Source of the DNA: Monilinia fructicola
Lineage: Eukaryota > Ascomycota > Leotiomycetes > Helotiales > Sclerotiniaceae
Assembly (NCBI GenBank): GCA_008692225.1
Contig: VICG01000007.1
Location: forward strand, 2,204,501 to 2,268,500
Reading direction: 5' to 3'
DNA: 64,000 nt
Shown: piece after piece, positions 1 to 10,487 of the stretch
Numbering within the stretch: position 1 is the first letter of the stretch
How the letters are laid out: each line of letters begins with the position of its first letter
Notes under the pieces: model-generated
Database searches by the model: none
Told to the model about the DNA's origin: nothing
Seen by the model: only the letters and a program-made list of their open reading frames with translations
Position numbers and translations under genes: made by a program

Positions 1-1632
1 ACCATAGCACAGAAACAGGAAGCCGAACATGTAGTAAACCTTGGAAAACCAAATCGACGACATGATGAAGTAAAGTTCAACAAAAATGGCTCCAAATGGC
101 AGAATTCCTACGAGAAGCATAGATGGAATTGGACGCATATAGGAAGTAGAAGGGGGTATTTGACGTGGGATTTGGTTAGTGCGGACCGGGGAAGCGATAG
201 GTGGTTGGCGGAACCCGACCCAACTTCCAGCGAATGATAGGGGTACGGAAAAGAAAAACCAAATAGAGACAATTACAAGCATTGTCGTGAATGGTACCGC
301 TCCAGAAGATTCTTTGGCCCAGAGGAAGAGATTGAGGAGGAAAAATGTGCTGAAGACGATACCTGGAACGAGAGTGGGCGTTAAAGCAATGTTTAGTTTC
401 CATTGTTCACCGCCAAAAGACTTGTACACACGAGCTGAGGCATATCCACCGATAAATCCAAGAACGGTGTAGAGGAGGATCATGATTGTACCAAGAGATC
501 CACGATTAGATGGGGAAAGGAAACCCAAAAGTGCAAAGGCAATGGTAAAACCTGTCATAACAAATAATTGTGCGCCATTTCCAAGGAAGACACTCAAGAT
601 CAATGGGCGTCCTGGTGTACGGAATACATCGCCATGTACCAATTTCCATCCGGAATCTTCTTGAACACCATCTTCGACAGCGGCAGAAGTTCCTGATAGA
701 TCATCAAGATTGATCGAGTCAAGTCTGTTGTATCTTTGGATATCCTTTCTCAAGGTTCGCATGAGAATCGAAAGGACTGTAATGACGAGGAATACCACTA
801 TAACAGCTGAGTTGATTAAAGAGAACCAATGAATCTTGGGGTCAAAAACATGGAGGTATTTGTCCCATCTAGTAGCCCAAGCTGTTGTTGATGGTTGCCA
901 CCAGACACTATACGAATATGTGACAGCTGTCTCACCAGACTCAGAAAGTACCACTTTTGGTCCACCAGCACCACACTCTGCATCGCCTGCCTTCTGATTC
1001 AAGGTCCTGGATGAAGGTTGAACAATAACTCCAACAACTCTCATTTGACCGGCAGAAACCTCGTGGTAATCGATAAAGATATCGTAATGATTGTTCAAAT
1101 GCATGTCTTTCTGATCGCTGCTCCCCAAGGCAAACCCTTGGCTATAAAATCTAGTCTGTGTGATTTCATCCTCAATCAATTGCCCTGCGGGTAAACCATC
1201 CACTAACCAATTCAGCGCGAATCCCTGTTGTATCCTTCTGTTGACAAAATGTGCCGAGCTTTGATCGAATTTCTTCTCTCCGCAAAGTTGTGTACAGGTC
1301 TCATTGACTCCCATCTTTAGGTTGAAGGGTGAAGTCATTATGCGATCACCGAAAAGGATACTGCCCAAACTTTCGGAGACATATTCAGGTTTCGGATCTG
1401 GTCTACAGAAATGAAAGGCTGGATGATAATAATCAAAGGATACCACTGATCTCAATTGTCCATCTTCATAAGAACCAACTGGCGTGAGTCGATTTACGTA
1501 TAAGGGAACTTTGGCCCCAGGTGTATAAGACGTTGGCGCAACACCAGGCAGATAGAAAGCGGAGGTCAATTCGGGAGCAATGAAAAGAGTTGCAAGCAGA
1601 GCTGCAGATGGTGTGAGATCTTTCAAGTGCAT
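1..1632 (-). CDS. Transmembrane 9 superfamily (EMP70/nonaspanin) protein, C-terminus cut by window edge
   Basis: The reverse strand is open for 544 codons from ATG 1632 to the left edge, with no intron. Residues 1-25 form a signal peptide. The mature N-terminus has the nonaspanin signature FYLPGVAP followed by VPLYVNRLTP, then a lumenal domain of about 240 residues. A first membrane segment follows (INSAVIVVFLVITVLSIL) and then the multi-pass region, including GYASARVYKSFGGEQW. TM9 proteins are usually about 640 residues, so roughly 100 C-terminal residues lie outside the window. The family resides in Golgi/endosomal membranes and is implicated in protein sorting, adhesion and metal homeostasis. 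It is divergently transcribed from LCP5 with a 551 bp spacer. The reading frame is clean. Confidence 0.93.
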   Translation of the reverse strand, partial: MHLKDLTPSAALLATLFIAPELTSAFYLPGVAPTSYTPGAKVPLYVNRLTPVGSYEDGQLRSVVSFDYYHPAFHFCRPDPKPEYVSESLGSILFGDRIMTSPFNLKMGVNETCTQLCGEKKFDQSSAHFVNRRIQQGFALNWLVDGLPAGQLIEDEITQTRFYSQGFALGSSDQKDMHLNNHYDIFIDYHEVSAGQMRVVGVIVQPSSRTLNQKAGDAECGAGGPKVVLSESGETAVTYSYSVWWQPSTTAWATRWDKYLHVFDPKIHWFSLINSAVIVVFLVITVLSILMRTLRKDIQRYNRLDSINLDDLSGTSAAVEDGVQEDSGWKLVHGDVFRTPGRPLILSVFLGNGAQLFVMTGFTIAFALLGFLSPSNRGSLGTIMILLYTVLGFIGGYASARVYKSFGGEQWKLNIALTPTLVPGIVFSTFFLLNLFLWAKESSGAVPFTTMLVIVSIWFFFSVPLSFAGSWVGFRQPPIASPVRTNQIPRQIPPSTSYMRPIPSMLLVGILPFGAIFVELYFIMSSIWFSKVYYMFGFLFLCYG

Positions 1633-2183
1633 GGTGAGAATGATTTATCTGGAGATGGATGAGCTTGGCACGATTCCAAGAGTAGAAGTTCAAGTATTCG
1701 TAGGGGAAACAGATTCTTGATAGGAGAGCTTACCAAGATCCAATCCTTAAGCCCTTCAAGTATTATTTAGCATGAAATGCCACAACTAAATAAATTATTG
1801 AACACTCTCATATGAAGAGGAAGTTGAAAATATGAAGAATGGAGGTCAACTTCACGATAATAGCCCAGATATGTTTGTTAGGTGAAACAAATCAACAGGT
1901 TGATGTATGAACTGCTGCTGCTACGACTCTCCTCTTGACGGAACGAACTTGAAGCTTGGGGTGGGTGGACATTCGACTAATCTGGCCTTGCGGGCTCGGT
2001 ATGGATTAATGATTTACCGGCGCAAAAAAGAAATTTATCTCTGGAAGCTTAATTTTCTTATCAACACTTGTAACACGCTTTCAGCTTACAAGTACAACAG
2101 AAATCTTCTTATTTGGAATTTCTTTCACAGCTTGGAAACCATATACTCAATTCATTCAATTGCTAATCACCAGCGACGACATC
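1633..2183. promoter_or_regulatory. Divergent intergenic region between TM9 gene and LCP5
   Basis: This 551 bp spacer lies between two divergent start codons and must hold both promoters. Short open frames here have no similarity I recognise. No specific motif could be assigned. Confidence 0.5.
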
Positions 2184-3302
2184 ATGGCCGTCGAAACCTC
2201 CCTTCCAGCATTACTGACTACTCTTACTCAATCATTGACTTCTGCCATTGAATCTGCCCCAGATAGCTCAGTTGTGAATCCGCCTGCAGATGGCATTTCA
2301 CTACTGGATGTAAAGAATGAACTTCTCTTATCCTATCTGCAAAACTTGGTCTTCATCATAATCCTGAAAATCAGAAATCAAAAAGAAGATGTATCGGGTG
2401 AGGATGAAGAAGAATTGGATAATGCTGTGGTGAAGAAATTGGTGGAGTTACGAGTATACCTGGAAAAGGGCGTTCGGCCATTAGAAGGTCGTTTGAAATA
2501 CCAAATCGACAAAGTGCTTCGGGCGTCCGACGATGCACTTCGAGCTCTTGCGCCTACTCCAAAAGCCGTCAAAAACAATGATGATATGCCAAGTGATGAA
2601 GACGATTCCGACTCTGACGAGGGCGATAGCGATGAGGATGCGAGCGGCGTGCCTCTCGAAGCTTCTGAGATAGATGATCTCCAATACCGCCCGAATCCTT
2701 CCTCTCTTCTCAGACCTGCTGCTGCTACCGAAGATGATTCCAGACACTCCTCAGACGGTGTTTACAAGCCTCCTCGCATCACTGCAACGGCTATGCCTAC
2801 TACCGAACGTCGCGAAAAGAAAGACAGGAAAGCAAACAAATCTGCGACCTTGGATGAATTCGTCAATACTGAATTATCTGCTGCTCCAATTGCAGAGGCC
2901 AGTATTGGCTCAAATATCATAGCTGGTGGTAGAAGATCGAAGAGCGAGAAGGAAAAGAAGGAGGATGAGGAAAGAAGAGAATATGAGGAGAGGAATTATA
3001 CCAGATTACCGAAGGAGAGCAAAAAGGATCGATCGAAGAAGAACAAGGCCGGTGGAAGACAAGATGCTGGATATGGTGGTGAGGAATGGAGGGGATTGGG
3101 TGAAGGTATTGATAGGATTGAGAGGTTGACGAAGAGGAAGAGTGGTAGCGGCGGTGCCATGAGGGATGTTCTAGAGAAGAGTAGAAAGAGAGCTGTGGAG
3201 GATGGCCCTAGAGGAAGTGGTATGCAAGTTGGTGAAGGCTTTCAGAAGAGATTGAAGATGTTGGATGGAGGGAGAAAGGATCGGGGCACGGGTAGAAAGT
3301 AG
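2184..3302 (+). CDS. LCP5: U3 snoRNP/SSU processome protein Lcp5 (neuroguidin; Sas10/Utp3/C1D family)
   Basis: Single-exon gene of 372 residues. The frame is open from ATG 2160, but ATG 2184 (in catcATGGCC) has the better context and starts right before the conserved region. The N-terminal ~100 residues are the Sas10/Utp3/C1D helical domain, with LLDVKNELLLSYLQNLVF and later VRPLEGRLKYQIDKVL, both typical of Lcp5/neuroguidin. An acidic stretch (DEDDSDSDEGDSDEDAS) follows, then a Lys/Arg/Glu-rich tail. The C-terminus GFQKRLKMLDGG resembles the usual end of the family. Known role: nucleolar component of the small-subunit processome needed for 18S rRNA maturation. The frame is intact. Confidence 0.9.
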   Translation: MAVETSLPALLTTLTQSLTSAIESAPDSSVVNPPADGISLLDVKNELLLSYLQNLVFIIILKIRNQKEDVSGEDEEELDNAVVKKLVELRVYLEKGVRPLEGRLKYQIDKVLRASDDALRALAPTPKAVKNNDDMPSDEDDSDSDEGDSDEDASGVPLEASEIDDLQYRPNPSSLLRPAAATEDDSRHSSDGVYKPPRITATAMPTTERREKKDRKANKSATLDEFVNTELSAAPIAEASIGSNIIAGGRRSKSEKEKKEDEERREYEERNYTRLPKESKKDRSKKNKAGGRQDAGYGGEEWRGLGEGIDRIERLTKRKSGSGGAMRDVLEKSRKRAVEDGPRGSGMQVGEGFQKRLKMLDGGRKDRGTGRK

Positions 3303-4767
3303 GTAGGTATCAGGAATTTTTTTCCATGTGCTTGATTCTCGTTCGATTTTATATTCAGATGGATAATTTTCAGAGAAGGTGGTAGAACTTCAAGATACCT
3401 CAGAATATGCATTATCTTTCAGGCTTTTTATGGAGACTCGGTTCCACAAACTTGTTGAGTTTTCCGGTTCCTTCGTCCTTCAGTTTGGATGCACGAATAG
3501 AAGACACTTTGGGCGATATCATCACAAGGTTCTTAGGGAGTGCAGGACCTCATCATATCGCACTAAACTATCTACTCAACCTAGGTCAGGGCCGGACCAA
3601 AAACCGCTTTATGTTCACCATTAGACTCGCTAATCTGCCGCTTAGCGATTGACGATTGAGATGTATCTAAGGCAATGCACTGGTCAAAGATCAATGCGAG
3701 GCAGAAACCTGGCTCATGCTGTAATATGAAAACGTATTCCAGCATTTTGTTAAGATCCAGTGATCCACCCAGGTTTACGTGCTTTCAGATGACTAGGGCA
3801 ATTGACATCCATATTACGGATCTAACTTACGTGATTTTCTTTCCTACAACCTCTCCTGTCGTAGTCTTTGCCGTTTCGAATGTGCAATTAGTCTTTGTGC
3901 TCGCTACAGCTGTTGTGATCCTAAGTCTTTTTTTTTCAAGTGTTAGCCCAGGTTACTGTTGGCCTTGGAAAGACAAAGGGCAATTTGCGGTATACTTACT
4001 GGCAGATAATCTACAAGTCACCAGGGCTGATTCATGGTCTGCCTCATGTGACTGACTGTTATATGGGATCTGATACAGTGAGCTCAACAACATTCGTAAA
4101 TCTGCAGTTCTTTGTTATCCAACTCAAGCTGCTTTGCATCCCTTTCATAAAAGTTGATGAGTGTCTTCGAATCAGGGCCTCCTTTTTTCGGGCTTCAGCA
4201 CGATTGTCTTTGTCAGAAGTGGAAGAAGAGTGTACTGTGTGTCTAACTGTAGATTTTAGAGCTGTACTAGAGAGCGTGTATGACTAGCGCATAGGCTAAT
4301 ACACCGGCGTGCTTCACACGTGATATGCGTAACTGTCATCGAGAGGAGCATTGAATTTACTGTATCGCTTTAATTTTCATGTCTCAGTAGGACAGCGGAG
4401 TGAGATGGAACATGTAATGTTTCAGATAAATTTAATTATAAGAATTGGATTCGCCGAAGTGTATAACCACCAGCTCGGCTTGGACTCCAGCCATGGGAAA
4501 TGCCTTTATGGACTGCACGGTTAATACCATGAAGTGATTGAAGACTTCTTTAATACTCTATTTATGCACATACTAGCTTCACTTTGGGTCTCCTAAATGA
4601 ATACGTATTCGAGCTCAAAATAGTAGTAGTTTGTTCTTTTGTGTTCCTGGAGTATTTGTCCAACAGAGATTCCCTCGAAGCTCCTAATTGATCCACAGTT
4701 GACTTCGATCTTACAGTCAGCCCTTTCGTCATATTCTGTTCATTTAGTTCCTTACGAGACCATAATC
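3303..4767. other. Intergenic, no supported gene
   Basis: About 1.46 kb between LCP5 and the first PTH11-like gene. Only short uninformative open frames occur; none shows a recognisable domain or a plausible exon structure. Confidence 0.6.
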
Positions 4768-5945
4768 ATGGCTCCACTCAATGTGTTGATCGAGCGTATT
4801 GATCTTAGCCCACGGGCAGATAACCTTTCCCAGCTTCTTCACATACCAGACTCACTTCTTTCGCAAATTGGAGTAAGCCCTCCTCCACCTGGTGTTGAAC
4901 CTAATTTCACGAACCCAAAGTCTATAGGCCACATTCTTCTAATATTCGTTTCTATAGGCATTGGCATTATGGTTATATGTACTGCTATTAGAATATGGGC
5001 GAAATTACTTTCTCGTCCTGTGAAATGGGCCTGGAGTGATATAATGTTTACGATTTCTATGCTCGCAGCGCTGTTAATGTTTATTGTCGCAATAGTAAGA
5101 AGATCTATCCTCTTCCAAGTGATAAAAATATAACTAACTGCTCCAAGCTGGACGTCACCGGCGGTGGTCAAGTAGGGATCCATCAGTGGGATATTTCTAT
5201 ACATGCGATATTCGCTTCACGCTCTATTGTTCCACTCGCTCTCAGTAGCATAACTGTTCCTATGTATTTCGGATTAATCAAATCTACATCATACATACAA
5301 GATCATGTTATTTGCATCACAATTGATTCATACAGTGTGCCAACATGCATGCAACACTCTAGGATTAGCACTTGATATATATTTATTCTTCATACCGTTA
5401 GTTGGTATCAGCACATTAAAAAGCATGGATATCAAAAAGAAATGTGCAATAGCAACGATGTTTGCTACTGGATTCCTGTAAGCTTCCTTTCTAGCAAGTA
5501 CTTTATACCACTAATCATCACTAGGGCGATTGTAGCTTCCATTATGAGCATCGTATATCGCCATATCCTTAATCATGGTAGCGATAAAGAATGGAACATG
5601 GTGCCGATGACTGCAGTTGCTCTTTTTGAAGCCTATATCGGTATCATTATTACATGTACACCACATATAGCCAAATTAGCACGTACATGTGGAAAAGGAA
5701 CCACGAACATTGGATCAGTGATGAAATTTGCTTTCTGCTGCAAATGTCCAAGGGCGAGACCCGATAAATGCAATGAGGCATCTGGGGGGTCTCTTAACAC
5801 CACATCTATGCCAGAAACTCCAAAGCAACCCCAGAAACTATATCCAAACCTCGATATTTCAACAATGAGCGGGACTACATCTCAATCGAGGACTGGTGAT
5901 GTACATGTCGGGTTTAATGGTAGTTTCCATTATTTTTCCAAGTAG
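4768..5945 (+). pseudogene. PTH11-like/fungal rhodopsin-type membrane protein, paralogue A (internally deleted, frameshifted)
   Basis: Exon 1 (4768-5094) encodes the same start as its neighbours: SQIG, PPPPGVEPNF, then TM1-TM2. An intron at 5095-5147 (GTAAGA, branch CTAAC, AG) leads into VTGGGQVGIHQWD, the conserved loop motif. After FGLIK the sequence diverges. A frame ends at about 5372, and the conserved segment IYLFFIPLVG resumes about 5374 in a +1 frame, so a transmembrane stretch present in paralogue B has been lost. The last intron (5478-5524) and exon 3 (5525-5945, LAIVASIMSIVYR, later KLYPNLDISTM) match paralogue B in position and phase. The family includes Pth11, a receptor for surface cues in plant pathogens. 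Coordinates cover all recognisable parts; an annotator could force a model by adding introns. Confidence 0.7.
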
Positions 5946-6153
5946 GAGACAAAGGATTGTGTGAATAAAGGAGTTGGGTCAACCCGCGGACTTTACCGTC
6001 TGCCTCATTAGGATAAAGACTTCGGAAAACCCCTTTCTATATACAATTCCCTTAAACTACTTTCATAATTGATATCTTCTCCCAACGCCTCTTTCCGTCG
6101 CGGCTGACTGTTTAATCCTATCATACTTTTTTTCACCTTCTCAAGCAACAACC

Positions 6154-7577
6154 ATGGCTCCGTTCGTTCTTGGGCACAGGAGCCCTGCTTCTGATTCACC
6201 TGGCATCCAACTCTCACAACTGCCAGAATCAGTCCTTTCCCAGATTGGGGCTCTCCCCCCTCCACCGGGGGTGACACCCAATTTTGTCAATCCGTACAAC
6301 ATACGTCCAGTTCTTATAGTATTCGCATCTATCGGCATTTTCATGATATTAACATGTGCTGCCATTAGATTATGGGTTAAAATCAAATTGATACAACCTA
6401 GGAAGTGCGGTTGGAGCGATATAACTTTTATCATTGCTCTTCTCGCTACATTGACCACCTTTAGCGACTTGATAGTAAGCATAACTCCCACCTATTATCT
6501 CCAAATCCTGTTGCGCCTGTATTCTTTTGGCTGACTTCGGGATTGCGTAGATCAGTGTCACCGGTACCAGCCAGATGGGCATCCATCAGTGGAACGTTCC
6601 ATTAAGCAAGATATTCTCTTACCGAAGCTTGGTTTCAATAGGCATAAGCTCTTTGATGGCTCCTCTATCTGCAGGATTGATCAAAATTACTATCTTCTTC
6701 ACATATATCGAGCTTTTCTCGAGAATGAAATGGGTCAAAATAACATGCTACATTGGCATGGGAATAATCTTCACCTTCCATACTATTTCCCTCATTCTTA
6801 CATCTCTTTGGAGCTTTCCACTTTCAATCTATATGGACGCAGATAATAGTATTCGGTCGCAAAAACTCAGTACTCCTGCAGGTATTGTTGGACTGGTTAC
6901 CGATATTTATCTCTTTATCGTGCCGTTGGTTGCCGTTAGTATGTTGATGGAAATGACCTTTCGGAAGAGGGTTGGCATCGTGATGATTTTCGGTACTGGG
7001 TTCTTGTAAGTTTCAAATGCATCACAGCGGAAATTTTTGTATATTGACGGCGGGTAGAGCTATTATATCCTCTATTTTGAGTGTTGTTTGGCGAATCAAA
7101 CTTGACAGCAATGGTGATCATACTTGGAATGTCCTGCCATTAGACGTAGTGATTGTCACAGAACAAGTCTTTGGTATCATCATTGCATGTACGCCACACA
7201 TTGCAAAGTTCTTCCGAGTTTACAACGCTGTTTTGAGCATTGGCTCAACAATCAAATCGCACATGTGCTGTTGCTGTGTATCGAGACAGGAGGATATGCC
7301 AAAGGAATCAGAAACCCATAGCAGTGGAGATAACTCGGTTGAGCCGTTGAAACGTAGATCGACAAAGCTATACCCGGGTCTTGATTTAACCACTGTGGGT
7401 AGAACTCGTGCTGGGTCTATAGGAGGATCGATAGGAGGGACCAAGATTGACAATATGAATGAAAACATGGAGAGCCAAAGTAGGAATCAGGACTCAGAAA
7501 ATAAACATTCAGCATTGCAACACCCAGCAGAGATACACTGGGCCGAGGGCGAGAAATACATAGAAGAGAAATGTTGA
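6154..7577 (+). CDS. PTH11-like/fungal rhodopsin-type seven-transmembrane protein, paralogue B (intact)
   Basis: Three exons (6154-6474, 6551-7005, 7058-7577) join in phase to 431 residues. Donors are GTAAGC and GTAAGT, acceptors GTAG and GGTAG. Exon 1 holds PPPPGVTPNFVNP and two membrane segments. Exon 2 starts ISVTGTSQMGIHQWNV (compare the G-x-H-x-W-D loop of the family) and carries several more, including IYLFIVPLVAV. Exon 3 completes the core with LAIISSILSVVWR and VFGIIIACTPHIAKFF, followed by a cytoplasmic tail with TKLYPGLDLTTV and a terminal HWAEGEKYIEEK. These are GPCR-like plasma-membrane proteins; ligand and signalling partner cannot be read from sequence. It is the only uninterrupted copy of the tandem trio. 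Confidence 0.85.
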
Positions 7578-8568
7578 GGTGGGCCAAATTGATATATTAG
7601 GGCGCATTATGATGTTGAAGTGAGTCGAATTAGATAGGTTGGGTTCTCCTCAAGTATTTCAAAAGTGGAATTTTCATGCATTTGTCTGGTTGGAGTCACC
7701 GGTATCAGGTGTGAAGCCAGATGTGAGTTTACACGCTCGGAATCTTCGCAGGTAGGGTTGGCAATATTGTCGTGCTTCTCGACTAAAATGTAGACACATG
7801 GTTGAGACTTTCCAAGCTTGAAGTTGCAATTACATATCTTTGCCAAATAACTTGAGAGTAAAAGCCAGAAGATAGACTCTGAAAGATCAGAGAGCTATTC
7901 AGCTTCTTGTGGATTTGTGGTATCTTATCTAGGATTCATCAGACGCTTGGAATTTATACCCGAGTCTATATACCACGGTGATAACAAGTGACTTGGAATT
8001 TGCAAGGTCTGTATTTTGTGAGTAGAGTTTGCCAGTATGTGAGATCGAGGGTAGAGTCACATTGTAAGATCGTAGTCACAAACTATATAAAGAATGGATG
8101 ATTTCTTATCTTGGATTCCGACGAGCCCTTTGCGTCTACAAAGAGGTACTCCCCGGAGCTATTCCATTCTTGCAAGCCTCTGGTAATTTCCGATCTTTTC
8201 GTTACAGGCCAATCTCTAAGTCGAAAAGCTGCACAAGTCGAAAAGGTGTTTCCCTCACATCCTAAGGATGAAGTCAAACAACCTATTGAAAATTCTGGCA
8301 AATGCCTATCCTCAATTTGAAATCTATGTTCGAGACCAACTTTAGTTTCTTTGTCATTCAGATCACTCTGTTGAAACTTTATCCACCAGGAGGCGACTTG
8401 ATAAATTCAGATATCTCCGAGCCTTGAGGTCTTTGGAGTCTTCTCGCAATATGATGTTTGCTTGACCACTTTAATCGAATACTAGTCTCGCGTTGTCACT
8501 ACTACCAATTAACTTTCCAAGCTGATCCACAAGTCTATTTGACTCATACCAAGCCAAAACCAAAATTC
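7578..8568. other. Intergenic between PTH11-like paralogues B and C
   Basis: Nearly 1 kb with no supported gene. Overlapping short open frames on both strands at about 8083-8320 have no recognisable similarity. It presumably contains the promoter of paralogue C. Confidence 0.5.
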
Positions 8569-9959
8569 ATGGCCCCGTTTCGTGCGTTTCCCAAACGTGC
8601 CGATGACGGGCCACAAACGGAGGTCTCTCTTGCAGAGTTACTGGCATCGGACCTTTTCAGGAACGGAGCATTTGCTCCTCCACCAGACGTCATACAGAAT
8701 CTTACAAACCCAGATGATATTGGTTCAGTTCTTATAATAGTTACTGCTATTGGGCTGGTGGTCATTTTCATATGTGTCTTCCTCAGAGGATGGACCAAAT
8801 TCATGATCCTAGGTAGTCCTGTGAGAATGGCTTGGAGTGACTTAACCTTCACGCTTGCTATATTGACTATCATAGCTGTCTTCGTAGCTGGATTTGTCGC
8901 TACTACTGGCTACGGGGGGGGTACTGGGGATTCACCAATGGGATGTATCTCTATCGAGATTCTTCACACGACAAAGTCTCGTTTCCTTGAGTGTGATCTG
9001 TACCTTCAACCACTTAGCCCTGGGGTTGATCAAAGTCACAATTTTCTTGACTTATATCGAACTGTTCGCGAATTTGAAGCGGATCCGGATATTGTGCATT
9101 CTTGGAGGCTTGACGACTGGGGCATTTTATTTGGCAATCTTCATCGCGTCGTGTGTTTTATCTTTCCCGCATGGGAACGAAAACATTTGCATCACACATT
9201 TTGACAGATGCCCCTTTTCATATAGAAAACATAAGCTATCCTGTAGCTGCTGTAGGGCTTGCAATTGATCTTTATCTCTTCATTGTGCCACTGGTCGCGG
9301 TTTGTAGGATGAAAGGTTGGAAGCGTCCTAAGAAAATCGGCGCAGCATTGATTTTTGCGATAGGATTCTTGTAAGTTATCTTCTTGGAGAGGCCACAAAT
9401 GAACTTTGGCAATAACGATAGAATATCCAGAGCCATTGTAGCTTCGGCTATAAGTTTTATCTATCGTAGAATCCTCAAGGAGGGCGGCGATTTTATGTGG
9501 AACCTTGTACCCCTTTACTCTCTCATTTTCATCGAATCATATATAGGTATCATTGTCTCGTGTACGCCACATATTTCAGAGTTCTTCCGAAAATATGACC
9601 AAGGCTTTTTAAAGGCAAGTTCAAGAATTAAGATATGCTTAACCTTCAGATATGAATCTCGAAAGGGATTAGAGCCAAAGAAATCTACAGCAGGTAGTAA
9701 GGCATCGGAGCCAATTGAGCGGGAGGAATCTCAGAAAACTAAAAAACTGAATCCTGATCTGGGTGTTTCAATCCTTGATGAATCTTTAGAGAAGGCAATA
9801 AGGGAAACTCGCGTAAGTGAAGGGATTCAAAGTAAGCGGGTTGAAGCAATGAATCACCCAGCAGCACAATACCGAGCAGACACGCATTGGGCTGAGCGAC
9901 AGAGAGATATACAAGAGAAATTTTGTGATGGGTTGCGAGGAGATTCCGGCTCTCTTTAG
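8569..9959 (+). CDS. PTH11-like/fungal rhodopsin-type membrane protein, paralogue C (two frameshifts)
   Basis: ATG 8569 starts MAPFRAF, matching MAPFVLG of paralogue B; a frame open further upstream has no conserved sequence. TM1-TM2 and PPPDVIQNLTNPDD are in frame. The run of eight G at 8914-8921 shifts the frame; with seven G it would read YGGVLGIHQWDVS, the family loop. A second +1 shift is needed around 9190-9240 to reach IDLYLFIVPLVAV. This copy lacks the first intron of A and B, but keeps the last one (9371-9430) and exon 3 (9431-9959: AIVASAISFIYRR, IVSCTPHISEFF, KKLNPDLGVSIL, HWAERQRDIQEK). It is either a recent pseudogene or a good gene with sequencing errors. Confidence 0.7.
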
Positions 9960-10487
9960 CCAATGGAACGCCTTAACTGATCGACATGAAAGTTTCAAGA
10001 CTCACATATTCACGCCAGGCATTGCTCTCACCTACTTTTCGTATGTCTCCGCTTGAAGATTGATTTTTATGATTTATTCTGAGATTTCTTTGTTTCGAGG
10101 GCATTGCAATCTCGTTGAGTGTTTATCGGTAGGGGCAATGTACAGATGCATTCGTTTTTATGGCCAATCATCTATTTTCCGGCCGCTCTCAGACAAAGAA
10201 CTACCAAAACACGAGGCAGGACCTGTTTAAGTGGATATTTGACAAACCTCACCTCCCGAGGTCATTTCAGAAATGTATCGCAACTTTTCACTCGATGTCA
10301 AGGAACAAAGTAAATGCAACAAGCTTTAGATGTGAAGAATGACCATCATTGTCCTCAGGTGGTCAGATGAAATACTTTTCCCCATCATGTGTACAAATCC
10401 TCTCAGTCTAAGCTCATTTCGGGTTTCCACACTTGTCCGAGTATTCTGAGATGAGATTGCTCATAATACCCCTAGAACCTTCAAATC
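9960..10487. other. Intergenic, nothing recognised
   Basis: About 530 bp between PTH11-like paralogue C and the HEFAH gene. Small open frames only. Confidence 0.5.

Noticed and set aside
1907..2251. 114-codon open frame overlapping the LCP5 5' end
   Set aside because: It overlaps the conserved LCP5 start in another frame and has no recognisable sequence.
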